Assembly (NCBI GenBank): GCA_017396555.1
Contig: JAFQLS010000024.1
Span: 52,804 to 116,803, forward strand
Direction of reading: 5' to 3'
DNA length: 64,000 nt
Origin: Lachnospiraceae bacterium
GTDB lineage: Bacteria > Bacillota > Clostridia > Lachnospirales > Lachnospiraceae
Under the pieces are notes generated by a model. That model saw nothing but the letters and a program-made list of their open reading frames with translations, was not told the origin of the DNA and searched no databases. The translations under genes and the position numbers were made by a program. Shown here one piece after another: positions 35,170 to 43,367 of this stretch (within the stretch, counting starts at the first letter, position 1; every line of letters starts with the position of its first letter).

Positions 35170-36144
35170 TTACTCTTTAGTATTTGGTGTACTTTTGGCT
35201 TTTTCGACTAGTTCCTTGTCAACGCCAAGTTCAAGTAAATTTTTAGCTAAGTTATCTTCGCCTTTTTTAAAGCCAGATTGTTCGCCTTTTTGAAAACCAG
35301 ATTTTTCACCTTTAAGAAAGCCAGATTCTTCACCTTTTTGAAAACCAGATTTTTCACCTTTTTGAAAGCCGGATTCTTCACCTTTTTGAAAACCAGATTT
35401 TTCACCTTTTTGAAAGCCGGATTCTTCACCTTCATCAAAACTCATTTTTTTCTCATAATACATAGCACTTTGAATACTCATATAATTTTCACCTACTTCC
35501 GGGTTGCCTTTAATAGAATGAATGGCAGCTTGTATTTCCGCTAATTCTGAATCGGTATCTTTGATATCAGAGTTAATCATAAAGTTTAGCAGGTCTTCAA
35601 GTGCCCCATCTTTGTCTATTGCAGCACTGGCATTAAGAATTATAGTTTTTATACCATCATTATACACTATGTCGGGGTTTTCTGCTACTATATTTTTTAT
35701 AGTATAGATCATTTCTCTTTTTCCAAAGGGATCATAGGGTAATATCCATATGGTAATAAGATCAGGTAACGCACTGTAATTATCGCCAGAGCTTAATAGC
35801 TTAGTATCTATTAGAGCATTATAGAATCGGTTGCGCTTTGGAATGTTTTTTTCTCTGTAGGCATTGGGTTCAATGTCGTATATAGCTTTGACATCATCAT
35901 TATCATCATAGTCCTTGACAAGAACATCAATATGTATACCATGGGTGTTAGTGTCGATACCATTGTAGTGTTTTTGAGATTCAATGGAAATATTCTTAGG
36001 AATATATCCGAGTGTTCTTTTAAGAATAATTTTAACTAATTTTACAGCAATTTCAGGATTCTCTATAAGAGTAGAAAATAAGAAATTATCAATAAGATTA
36101 AGATCCGACAGGGGTCTTATAGAGCGTCTGACATCGTCAGACAT
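35170..36144 (-). CDS. Rpn-type PD-(D/E)XK nuclease family protein, copy 1
   Basis: A 324-residue protein of the recombination-promoting nuclease group (PDDEXK, often annotated as a putative transposase). The nuclease core has HIDVLVKDY followed by YDIEPNAYREK, giving the D...E-x-N pattern, and RNRFYNALIDT. Near the C-terminus is a seven-unit repeat of eight residues (GE-E/K-SGFQK, 35263-35430). Start is uncertain: an open frame continues 31 residues upstream with hydrophobic residues, and neither start has a clear ribosome site. Rpn proteins in E. coli are DNA endonucleases that promote RecA-independent recombination. Confidence 0.8.
   Translation of the reverse strand: MSDDVRRSIRPLSDLNLIDNFLFSTLIENPEIAVKLVKIILKRTLGYIPKNISIESQKHYNGIDTNTHGIHIDVLVKDYDDNDDVKAIYDIEPNAYREKNIPKRNRFYNALIDTKLLSSGDNYSALPDLITIWILPYDPFGKREMIYTIKNIVAENPDIVYNDGIKTIILNASAAIDKDGALEDLLNFMINSDIKDTDSELAEIQAAIHSIKGNPEVGENYMSIQSAMYYEKKMSFDEGEESGFQKGEKSGFQKGEESGFQKGEKSGFQKGEESGFLKGEKSGFQKGEQSGFKKGEDNLAKNLLELGVDKELVEKAKSTPNTKE
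35263..35430 (-). repeat. 24-base tandem repeat inside Rpn copy 1
   Basis: Seven near-identical 24-base units encoding GE-E/K-SGFQK. Alternate units carry Glu or Lys at the third residue, suggesting that the duplicated unit was 48 bases. The sister gene at 36766 has only about two units, so the number varies between copies. Confidence 0.9.
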
Positions 36145-36273
36145 AATTGGAAAATTTTGATTAGTAATAGTTAAGTCCTTTCCAGATATACCAATACTAT
36201 ATATAATATACAACAGAACAAACAAAAAGTAAAGCACGAATATAATATTTTGTATTGGTATATCCTTTGTATG

Positions 36274-36660
36274 CTAATCATTAACGGATTGCGCTAAATC
36301 AGATACTACCATATCTATAGCTTTTTCGATTAATTCCTTGTCAGCGCCGAGTTCAAGCAAATTTTGGATGAAGCTATTTTCGGATGCTAGTATGCTTTTT
36401 TTTAAACCATGAAGATAGCCCTCTTCATAACTCATCTTTTTCTCATAATAAATAGCACTTTGAATGCTCATACAATTTTCACCTACTTCCGAGTTGTCTT
36501 TAAGAGAACGAATAATTGTTTGTATACTTTTTGTATTATTATACAACATATCAACGTTACTGTCACTATATTTTTTATAGTATTGATAATTTTGTTTTTT
36601 CTGAAAGTAAAGCGCAATAATATTGGGGAAGAGTTCAATAGCAAATATAAAGAACATCTT
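36274..36660 (-). pseudogene. Decayed Rpn-type gene, copy 3
   Basis: A remnant between the two intact copies. One frame keeps the C-terminal part (NSEVGENCMSIQSAIYYEKK, then LLELGADKELIEKAI) in line with copies 1 and 2. A different frame over 36483-36671 keeps KNKIINTIKNIVT, matching KIIYTIKNIVT of copy 2. So the gene has lost its nuclease core and has frameshifts or deletions. Its 3' flank has the same TTTTGTATTGGTATAT sequence as the other two copies. Confidence 0.78.
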
Positions 36661-36698
36661 AAATTAGTCATACAGTCTGACTAATCTAGGATGTTCTT
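36650..36698. repeat. Nested inverted repeat next to the decayed Rpn gene
   Basis: Outer arms AAGAACATC (36650-36658) and GATGTTCTT (36690-36698) enclose an inner perfect 8-pair stem ATTAGTCA/TGACTAAT. It could fold as a long hairpin, a terminator or the end of a former mobile unit. No transposase target duplication is visible. Confidence 0.6.
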
Positions 36699-36703
36699 AT
36701 GAT

Positions 36704-36741
36704 ATATTAGACCGGAAGTGATTCATATTCCGGTCTAATAT
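36704..36741. terminator. Perfect 14-pair hairpin between Rpn copies
   Basis: ATATTAGACCGGAA (36704-36717) and its exact complement (36728-36741) around a ten-base loop. It lies just beyond the 3' end of the - strand Rpn copy 2 and is likely its terminator, although the T tail on that strand is short. Confidence 0.6.
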
Positions 36742-36765
36742 TTGTATTGGTATATCTCTAGTATG

Positions 36766-37650
36766 CTAATTGTTAACGGGTTGCTCTTTGGTGGAGTCAT
36801 CCAAGGCTATAATTTTTTCAATTGCTTCCTTGTCAAAGCCATGTTTAATTAATTTTTTGACTAAGTTATCTTCACCTTTCTGAAAGCCGGATGCTTCACC
36901 TTTTTTAAAGCCGGATTTAAAGCCGGATTCCTCGCCTTCTTCAAAACTCATCTTTTTCTCATAATACATAGCACTTTGAATACTCATATAATTTTCACCT
37001 ACTTCCGGATTGCCTTTAATAGAATGAATGGCAGCTTGTATTTCTGCTAATTCAGAATCAGTATCTTTGATATCGGAGTTAATCATAAAATTTAGCAGGT
37101 CTTCAAGTGCACCATCTTTGTCTATTGCAGCACTGGCATTAAGAATTATAGTTTTTATACCATCATTATACACTATGTCGGGGTTTTCTGTCACTATATT
37201 TTTTATAGTATAAATAATTTTATTGTTGCCAAATGGATCATAAGGTAATATCCATATGGTAATAAGATCAGGTAACTCACTGTAATTATCGCCAGAGTTT
37301 AATAGCCTGGTGTCTATTAGAGCATTATAGAAACGGTTACGTTTAGCAAGGTGTTTTTCTCTGTATGCATTGGGTTCAATGTCATATATAGCTTTGACAC
37401 TACCACTATTATCATAGTCTTTGACGAGAACATCAATATGTATGCCATGGGTGTTAGTGTCGATGCCATTGTAGTGTTTTTGAGATTCAATGGAAATATT
37501 CTTAGGAATATATCCGAGTGTTCTTTTAAGAATAATTTTAACTAATTTTTCAGCAATTTCAGGATTCTCCATAAGAGTAGAAAATAAGAAATTATCAATA
37601 AGATTAAGATCCGACAGGGGTCTTATAGAGCGTCTGACATCGTCAGACAT
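36766..37650 (-). CDS. Rpn-type PD-(D/E)XK nuclease family protein, copy 2
   Basis: A 294-residue near-duplicate of copy 1; nucleotide identity is very high over the first 240 residues and the upstream region, indicating a recent duplication. It keeps HIDVLVKDY and YDIEPNAYREK. Differences cluster in the C-terminus, where the eight-residue repeat is shortened (GEASGFQK and fragments) and the tail reads KKLIKHGFDKEAIEKI. The start at 37650 is chosen to match copy 1; a longer frame reaches 37743. Confidence 0.8.
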   Translation of the reverse strand: MSDDVRRSIRPLSDLNLIDNFLFSTLMENPEIAEKLVKIILKRTLGYIPKNISIESQKHYNGIDTNTHGIHIDVLVKDYDNSGSVKAIYDIEPNAYREKHLAKRNRFYNALIDTRLLNSGDNYSELPDLITIWILPYDPFGNNKIIYTIKNIVTENPDIVYNDGIKTIILNASAAIDKDGALEDLLNFMINSDIKDTDSELAEIQAAIHSIKGNPEVGENYMSIQSAMYYEKKMSFEEGEESGFKSGFKKGEASGFQKGEDNLVKKLIKHGFDKEAIEKIIALDDSTKEQPVNN

Positions 37651-37751
37651 AATTGGAAAATTTTGATTAGTAATAGTTAAGTCCTTTCCGGATATACCAA
37701 TACTATATATAATATACAACAGAATGAACAAAAAGTAAAGCATAATTATGG

Positions 37752-37780
37752 TTGAATTTATATTAAAAAAATAGTATTAT
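37752..37780 (+). promoter_or_regulatory. Sigma-A promoter of the HAD gene, with repeated box
   Basis: TTGAAT at 37752-37757, 17-base spacer, TATTAT at 37775-37780. Downstream bases include a 24-base sequence (37771-37794) repeated exactly at 38506-38529 before the + strand Rpn gene. The -35 lies just outside the divergent Rpn copy 2. Confidence 0.65.
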
Positions 37781-37815
37781 ATATTTATAATATTATAAAA
37801 ATGGAGCAAATACTT

Positions 37816-38484
37816 ATGAATAATATCAAGTGTGTAATATTTGATTTGGATGATACATTATATAGCGAAATGGAATATGTTAAGCAGGCATTTATGAATG
37901 TAGCGGTGTATTTATCAGAGAAGTATAATATTTCTTCTGAGATATTATATGATAAAATGCAGGAATTGCTTGATAAGAATGGCAGAGGTAAGATTTTTAA
38001 TGACATAATAGAAGAATATAATATACAGGAAAGTCCTAAGGAATTAGTGAAAATATATAGAGCTACTATGCCAGAACTTAAGCTATATGGGGATGCAAGG
38101 CAATGTATCAAAATGTTAAAGAATAAAAATATTAAGCTTGCGATTATTACTGATGGATGCAGTCAGGTGCAGCATAATAAGATAAAAGGACTGGGAATTG
38201 AAGATATTATGGATTGTATAATCGTGACTGATGATTATGAAAATGCAGCAAAGCCATCAACGATACCTTACAATATGGTAATGGAGATGCTTTCTATAAA
38301 TGATCCGATGGCTTGCATATATATAGGTGATAACCCAAAGAAGGATTTTATTGGTGCAAGAGAAGTGGGAATGCATACCGCAAGAATTGTAAGAAACGAA
38401 GGAATGTTTATGGCGCTTCAGGCAGATGAGGGGTATGAAGCGGAAGTGGTTGTAAATAGTTTGGAGAAAATAATTTACAAATAG
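37816..38484 (+). CDS. HAD-family hydrolase, pyrimidine nucleotidase-like
   Basis: A 222-residue HAD protein with FDLDDTLYSE at the N-terminus, motif II IITDG, motif III Lys in AAKPSTIPYNMVMEML, and motif IV YIGDNPKKDFIGA. It resembles the HAD proteins found beside SpsF/PseF-type cytidylyltransferases. GGAG nine bases before 37816 favours this ATG over 37801. It lies within the Rpn pocket but could belong with the pse operon downstream; the substrate is unknown. Confidence 0.82.
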   Translation: MNNIKCVIFDLDDTLYSEMEYVKQAFMNVAVYLSEKYNISSEILYDKMQELLDKNGRGKIFNDIIEEYNIQESPKELVKIYRATMPELKLYGDARQCIKMLKNKNIKLAIITDGCSQVQHNKIKGLGIEDIMDCIIVTDDYENAAKPSTIPYNMVMEMLSINDPMACIYIGDNPKKDFIGAREVGMHTARIVRNEGMFMALQADEGYEAEVVVNSLEKIIYK

Positions 38485-38486
38485 TA

Positions 38487-38529
38487 TTGCATTTATATCG
38501 AAAATATAGTATTATATATTTATAATATT
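38487..38529 (+). promoter_or_regulatory. Sigma-A promoter of the + strand Rpn gene, repeated box
   Basis: TTGCAT at 38487-38492, 17-base spacer, TATTAT at 38510-38515. The 24 bases from 38506 are identical to those at 37771. ATAGTAT at 38506 and ATACTAT about 25 bases later form an inverted repeat, which may be an operator. Confidence 0.6.
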
Positions 38530-38552
38530 CATACTATAGGAGATGATAATAT

Positions 38553-39506
38553 TTGGGGATATTGACAAACATAGAGAAGAAGAATGAGGAAATAAAGAAA
38601 TTAAGTTTGCTGGATGACTTATTTTTTGCAGTTGCTTTTGAAGATATTGATGCGTGTCAGGAGTTGATAAGAGTTATTATGGATAACGACAGTATTGTTG
38701 TTAAAGAAGTTAAGACACAATTTTCCATAAGAAGTATAATGGAACATTCGGTACAACTTGATTTGGTTGCAAGTGATTCTACATGCAGAACATATTGTAT
38801 AGAATTGCAGAAACGAGATGAGAAGAATGCAGAATATAGGATTAGATATAATCAGGCATTGTTTGATGGAAGATTACTGGATAAAGGTGTAGATTACAGT
38901 GAATTACCCATAATGGTCAGTATATTCATATCAGATTTTGATGTACATAATAGTGGAATGCCAATATATCACACCGAGACTCGTATTAAAGAGAATGGAC
39001 AGTTATACGAAGATGGAAGACATATAATATATGTGAATGCATCTAATGATGATGGAAGTACAGTGTCCAGATTAATGAAGGAATTTAAGAATCAGGGTAA
39101 AATAAGTGAGGAATTCACATGCATAGCCAATAGGGTAAAATATCTTAAGCAAAATGAAGGAGGTCAGAGAAGTATGCATCCTATAATTGAAAGAATATAT
39201 GGTGAAGAGATAGAACAGATAAAAATAGAAATGCAGGAAGAAATGCAGAAGGAAATGCAGAAGGAAATTCAGAAGGAAATACAGAAGGAAATACAGAAAG
39301 AAAAACAGAAAGAAAAACAGAAAGAAAAACAGAAAGAAAAGAAAATGCAGGAGGAATACGCTAAGAAATTCGAGAAAGAACGTGAGGATACTGTTAAAAG
39401 ACTTTTAGAAAAGAAAATGTCTATGGAAGATATAATGTATGCAACATCCTGCTCAAAGGAAGATGTCCTAAGAGTAATGGAGGAAACAACAGTTTACGGT
39501 GAGTAG
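38553..39506 (+). CDS. Rpn-type PD-(D/E)XK nuclease family protein, divergent member
   Basis: A 317-residue protein with the N-terminal KLSLLDDLFFAVAF and a canonical nuclease core: LDLVASD then YCIELQKRDE, giving D...E-x-Q, the classical Rpn motif (the - strand copies have E-x-N). Nine four-residue repeats (MQKE, IQKE, KQKE) follow at about residues 227-262, predicted as a charged helix, and a short helix-turn-helix-like end has MSMEDIMYATSCSKEDVLRV. The start is TTG, with AGGAG nine bases upstream. It is not a recent copy of the - strand genes. Confidence 0.8.
   Translation: MGILTNIEKKNEEIKKLSLLDDLFFAVAFEDIDACQELIRVIMDNDSIVVKEVKTQFSIRSIMEHSVQLDLVASDSTCRTYCIELQKRDEKNAEYRIRYNQALFDGRLLDKGVDYSELPIMVSIFISDFDVHNSGMPIYHTETRIKENGQLYEDGRHIIYVNASNDDGSTVSRLMKEFKNQGKISEEFTCIANRVKYLKQNEGGQRSMHPIIERIYGEEIEQIKIEMQEEMQKEMQKEIQKEIQKEIQKEKQKEKQKEKQKEKKMQEEYAKKFEKEREDTVKRLLEKKMSMEDIMYATSCSKEDVLRVMEETTVYGE
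39231..39338 (+). repeat. 12-base tandem repeat in the + strand Rpn gene
   Basis: Nine imperfect units encoding xQKE or xQEE (Met, then Ile, then Lys in the first place). The gradient from M to I to K shows stepwise slippage growth. A run like this may change in length between strains. Confidence 0.85.
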
Positions 39507-39536
39507 TATATTTGAGAAAATAATAAGTAACACTTA

Positions 39537-39566
39537 TTGAAACATAACACCTAAAAGTTGTATAAT
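39537..39566 (+). promoter_or_regulatory. Sigma-A promoter of the pseudaminic acid operon
   Basis: TTGAAA at 39537-39542, 18-base spacer, TATAAT at 39561-39566, 21 bases before the first gene's ATG, with GGAGGA in between. A 7-pair hairpin AATAAGT/ACTTATT lies just upstream over the -35 region. Confidence 0.7.
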
Positions 39567-39587
39567 AAGATGGAGGAGACGTAAGCT

Positions 39588-40517
39588 ATGAACATAATTA
39601 TTACTTCCATCGGAAGAAGAGTACAGTTAATAGAACATTTTAGAGAGACATTTACAGTGATTGGTGTAGATGCCTCCAGTCAGAATGCGGCACGATATTT
39701 CGTTGACCGCTTTTTTGTCATACCAAGGTGTGATGAAGAGTCTTACATATCTGAACTTTTAAGGATAGCGATAGAAAATGATGTTAAGCTTATACTTCCT
39801 TTGTATGAAAAGGAATTCGAGATATTATGTGATAACAGGTCACTTTTTGAAGAAAAGGGAATTAAGATATTATTATCTGATAGAGAGGTAATTGATATAT
39901 GCAATAATAAGCTTGCAACTCAGGGATTTTTTGAGAAGGAAGGAATATTAGCACCAAGGATTACGGAACATGCTCCGGCTGTAATAAAGCCGGTTGATGG
40001 TATGGGTAGTAAGGATGTATTTATAGTGGATAATGATGCAGAACTTGAGGCGGCTAAGATTCTTAGTCGTAATGATTATATTATTCAGGAGAGGATAAAA
40101 GGAACTGAATATACGATAGATGTGTTATGTGATTTTGAAGGAAATGTAGTGGCAGCAGTTCCTAGAATAAGACTTGAGGTTCGTTCGGGTGAGGTGGCTA
40201 AATCAAGAACAATATGTGATAGGAGTGTAATTGATAAGACTATAGAATTGATTGCTAAACTGAATAAATATGGTAAGGTTATAGGTCCGATTACGGTCCA
40301 ATGTTTCGTTACAGAAGAATATGGCACAGAGAAAAAAGAGATTGTATTTCTTGAAATTAATCCTAGAGTTGGTGGCGGGGTTCCCCTTACTTTTGAATCA
40401 GGAATTAACTATGGTAGATACATTGAGAAATTTGCAAATGGTTATGTACATAGTGGTGAAATTTGTGAATTTAAGGAAGTATCTATGATGAGATACGACA
40501 TGGCAGTCTACCAATAA
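39588..40517 (+). CDS. ATP-grasp protein, carbamoyl-phosphate synthase-like
   Basis: A 309-residue ATP-grasp enzyme. The N-terminus IITSIGRRVQLI resembles other sugar-locus ATP-grasp proteins, VIKPVDGMGSKDVF (about residues 130-143) is the phosphate-binding loop, and FLEINPRVGGGVP near 252 carries metal ligands. It differs from the ATP-grasp protein at 29163. It heads the pse operon, where such proteins often lie next to PseF/SpsF genes, so it may add an amino-acid or acyl group to the nonulosonic acid (inference). Confidence 0.82.
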   Translation: MNIIITSIGRRVQLIEHFRETFTVIGVDASSQNAARYFVDRFFVIPRCDEESYISELLRIAIENDVKLILPLYEKEFEILCDNRSLFEEKGIKILLSDREVIDICNNKLATQGFFEKEGILAPRITEHAPAVIKPVDGMGSKDVFIVDNDAELEAAKILSRNDYIIQERIKGTEYTIDVLCDFEGNVVAAVPRIRLEVRSGEVAKSRTICDRSVIDKTIELIAKLNKYGKVIGPITVQCFVTEEYGTEKKEIVFLEINPRVGGGVPLTFESGINYGRYIEKFANGYVHSGEICEFKEVSMMRYDMAVYQ

Positions 40518-40538
40518 GATACATACAGAAAGGATTAG

Positions 40539-41285
40539 ATGCAAATGATATATGGGAAGGTATTGTGTATAATTCAGGCAAGAATGGGTTCGGAGAGATT
40601 ACCGGGAAAGGTAATGAAGGAGCTTGGAGGTAAGCCTATGATAGAGCATACACTTAGTAGAGTGGCAGGAAGTGACAGGGTTGACGAGGTAGTTCTTGCA
40701 ACCTCTGATAAGGAATCCGAAAATGTAATGGTTGACTACCTGAGAAGCAAGGGCTGGAGTGTTTTTAGAGGGGACGAGAATAACGTTCTCAAGCGATATG
40801 TTGATTGCGAAGAATGCTATAAAGGTGATATAATAATAAGAGTTACAGGAGACTGTCCATTTATTGACCCGGACATTATAGATAATGTTATTACATATTT
40901 TGGTATCAACGATTTTGACTATGTCAGACTTGATGTTCCGGATACATTTATAAGAGGCTTTGATGTGGAAATATTTACTAGAGACGCAATGCTTAGAGTG
41001 TATGAAATCACTAAGAACATAGAAGGAGATTCGCCATATAAGGAGCATGTAACCTTCTATATGTATAAGCACCCTGAGGAATTCAAGATTGGATATGTAA
41101 AAGGCAGTGAGTTATATGCTAAGGATTATAGATTGTGTGTGGACACACCAGAAGATTTTGAACTTGTAACAACTATTTATAATCAGTTTAATAATGAGTG
41201 GGTAAGTGCTAAGGAAATAGTTAAATTCCTTGATGAGAATCCTGAGATTGCAAATATAAATCAAAATGTTATACAGAAACAATAG
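40539..41285 (+). CDS. pseF: Cytidylyltransferase, SpsF/PseF-like (CMP-pseudaminate synthase candidate)
   Basis: A 248-residue nucleotidyltransferase. IIQARMGSERLPGKVMKELG at the start is the nucleotide-binding signature of the SpsF/NeuA-like group, and RVTGDCPFIDPDIID is the metal-binding segment. By position between the ATP-grasp gene and PseI it should activate pseudaminic acid with CTP. SpsF proteins in spore coat loci use other sugars, so the substrate is inferred from the operon. A second ATG six bases later (40545) is an equally good start. Confidence 0.8.
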   Translation: MQMIYGKVLCIIQARMGSERLPGKVMKELGGKPMIEHTLSRVAGSDRVDEVVLATSDKESENVMVDYLRSKGWSVFRGDENNVLKRYVDCEECYKGDIIIRVTGDCPFIDPDIIDNVITYFGINDFDYVRLDVPDTFIRGFDVEIFTRDAMLRVYEITKNIEGDSPYKEHVTFYMYKHPEEFKIGYVKGSELYAKDYRLCVDTPEDFELVTTIYNQFNNEWVSAKEIVKFLDENPEIANINQNVIQKQ

Positions 41286-41297
41286 GACGTGATGCTT

Positions 41298-42365
41298 ATG
41301 AATAAATCAATTACAATTAAGTCGGTACTTGGAGATAGAATAATAGATGAAAACTCAGCTGCATTTATCATTGCAGAAATGTCAGCGAATCATATGATGG
41401 ATTTTGACAGAGCAGTTAAGATTATAGAAGCAGCAAAGGAAGCAGGAGCAGATGCGATTAAGCTTCAGACTTACACTCCTGATACCATAACCATCGATTG
41501 CGACAATGAGTATTTTCAGATAACGCAAGGGACGATTTGGGATGGAACCACATTACATAAGCTGTATCAGACAGCATTTACACCATGGGAGTGGCAACCA
41601 AAGCTTAAGAAAATTGCTGAGGAAAATGGACTTATTTGTTTTTCATCGCCATTTGATTTGACGGCTATAGATTTTATGGAAGAAATGGATATGCCGGTTT
41701 ACAAAGTGGCTTCGTTTGAAATAAATGATATACCATTTATAAGAAAGATAGCAAGGCTTCATAAGCCAATAATAATGTCAACGGGAATTGCTTATCCGGA
41801 TGATATAGAACTTGCTTTAAAGGTTTGCAAGGAAGAAGGAAATGAAGATGTAATTCTTCTTAAATGTACCTCGGCTTATCCTTCGCCTTATGAAGACATT
41901 AATTTGAAGCTTATACCGGATATAGCGCAGAGGTATAATGTCATTGCCGGGTTATCTGATCACACTATGGGAAATGCTGTTGCGGTGGGAAGTATTTCTC
42001 TTGGGGCGAAGGTGATAGAGAAGCATTTAACACTTAGTAGAGAAGATGGTGGACCTGATGGTGCATTTTCAATGGAACCTCATGAGTTCAGGGAAATGGT
42101 TGATAATATAAGGATAGTTGAAAAAGCACTTGGTAGTGCGACCTACGAGCTTACTCACAAGCAGATTAAGAGCAGAGAACATTCACGTTCGTTATTTGTT
42201 GTTAAAGATATGAAGGCGGGAGAATTGATTTCACATGAAAATGTAAGGTCAATAAGACCGGGTTTTGGTATGCACACTAAGCATTATGAAGAAATACTCG
42301 GTAAGAGAGTTAATAGAGATTTGGTTAAGGGAACACCGATGAATTTTGAATATATAGAAAAGTAG
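41298..42365 (+). CDS. pseI: Pseudaminic acid synthase PseI
   Basis: A 355-residue NeuB-family enzyme. The TIM-barrel domain has IIAEMSANH, KLQTYTPDT, FSSPFD and AGLSDHTMG; the C-terminal SAF antifreeze-like domain (about residues 295-355) has SRSLFVVKDMKAGE. The AEMSANH form with DxIT following is typical of PseI rather than NeuB or LegI. It condenses 2,4-diacetamido-2,4,6-trideoxy-L-altrose with phosphoenolpyruvate. Three in-frame starts exist; 41298 has the best spacing from AGGA. Confidence 0.92.
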   Translation: MNKSITIKSVLGDRIIDENSAAFIIAEMSANHMMDFDRAVKIIEAAKEAGADAIKLQTYTPDTITIDCDNEYFQITQGTIWDGTTLHKLYQTAFTPWEWQPKLKKIAEENGLICFSSPFDLTAIDFMEEMDMPVYKVASFEINDIPFIRKIARLHKPIIMSTGIAYPDDIELALKVCKEEGNEDVILLKCTSAYPSPYEDINLKLIPDIAQRYNVIAGLSDHTMGNAVAVGSISLGAKVIEKHLTLSREDGGPDGAFSMEPHEFREMVDNIRIVEKALGSATYELTHKQIKSREHSRSLFVVKDMKAGELISHENVRSIRPGFGMHTKHYEEILGKRVNRDLVKGTPMNFEYIEK

Positions 42366-42374
42366 TGATAGAGT

Positions 42375-43367
42375 ATGTATTTTCGAGTAGATATGAATAA
42401 TATAATAGCGACAGGTCATGTTATGCGTTGTCTTGCTATAGCAGAGGGCTTTGCAGAAGCAGGTGAAGAATGTACTTTTATTCTGGCTGACGATTTCGCA
42501 AAGGAATTTATAGAAGGCTTTGGGCACAAGGTTATAGTTCTTGATACGATATGGAATAAGCTGGATGGTGAGATAGATATTATGCGTCGGTTAATCAGGG
42601 ACAATAATATCAGGCAAATGATAGTAGACAGCTACTATGTTACGGAAAAATATTTAAGTGAGCTTAATAAATGTACATCCGTAGCTTATATAGATGATTT
42701 AAATGCATTTACTTATCCGGTAGATGTGTTAATAGTTAGTGGAATATGGATTGATTTTGAGGAATATAAGAAGCAGTATAAAGGCAAACAGACGAAGCTG
42801 TTACTTGGTACAGAATATGCTCCGATACGAAAGGAATTTAGGGAAGTAAATGCTAGTTATAAATACATAGATGTTATGATTACTACTGGTGGAACGGATA
42901 CTTTCAATGTAGCGGGCAGATTAATAGAAAATATTCGAGAATCTCATCCGGAATGGAAGGTTATAGTTATTTCTTCAAGACTTTCAGAGGAAATGGAGAC
43001 GGAGAATATAAAGATACGTAGCAATGTGAGAAATATGTCAGAGATAATGTCATCTTCTAAGGTGGCAATATCAGCATCGGGAAGTACATTGTATGAGCTT
43101 TGTTCATGTAAAACGCCTACAGTATGTTTTGCATTTGCAGATAATCAACTTGAATTTGCTGCAGAAATGAAGAAACGAGGAATTATGGAATATGTAGGTG
43201 ATGCAAGAATTGAGGAAGATATAATAGAGAAACTGGTGGTTACAGCAACAAATTTACTGAACAATCCCATAAGACAGTTTGTAATGCAGGACAAAATGGC
43301 GAAGTTGGTTGATGGTAAAGGCGTTATGAGAATTGTGGAGGAGTTGAAGGAAGTATGCAGAGTTTAG
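42375..43367 (+). CDS. pseG: UDP-sugar hydrolase PseG
   Basis: A 330-residue GT-B-like enzyme. The N-terminal RVDMNNIIATGHVMRCLAIA is the PseG signature with the catalytic His in the GHVMR motif (typically GxGHxxR), followed by VDSYYVTEKY and, near the end, SASGSTLYELCSCKTP. PseG removes UDP from the 2,4-diacetamido sugar to give the PseI substrate. The ribosome site is weak and may depend on coupling to pseI, which ends 9 bases earlier. It overlaps the next gene by 13 bases. No acetyltransferase (PseH) domain is fused to it. Confidence 0.9.
   Translation: MYFRVDMNNIIATGHVMRCLAIAEGFAEAGEECTFILADDFAKEFIEGFGHKVIVLDTIWNKLDGEIDIMRRLIRDNNIRQMIVDSYYVTEKYLSELNKCTSVAYIDDLNAFTYPVDVLIVSGIWIDFEEYKKQYKGKQTKLLLGTEYAPIRKEFREVNASYKYIDVMITTGGTDTFNVAGRLIENIRESHPEWKVIVISSRLSEEMETENIKIRSNVRNMSEIMSSSKVAISASGSTLYELCSCKTPTVCFAFADNQLEFAAEMKKRGIMEYVGDARIEEDIIEKLVVTATNLLNNPIRQFVMQDKMAKLVDGKGVMRIVEELKEVCRV

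Noticed and set aside
35263-35430. Regular repeats considered as a CRISPR array
   Set aside because: The 24-base units are contiguous with no spacers and encode an in-frame peptide repeat.
35278-35544. Opposite-strand open frame with a Phe-rich repeat
   Set aside because: It is the antisense of the Rpn repeat tail; the repeated composition keeps the frame open, and no ribosome site or start context supports it.
35170-37743. Insertion sequence made by the Rpn genes
   Set aside because: The proteins are sometimes called transposases, but no terminal inverted repeats or target duplications were seen around individual copies; the family acts as nucleases.
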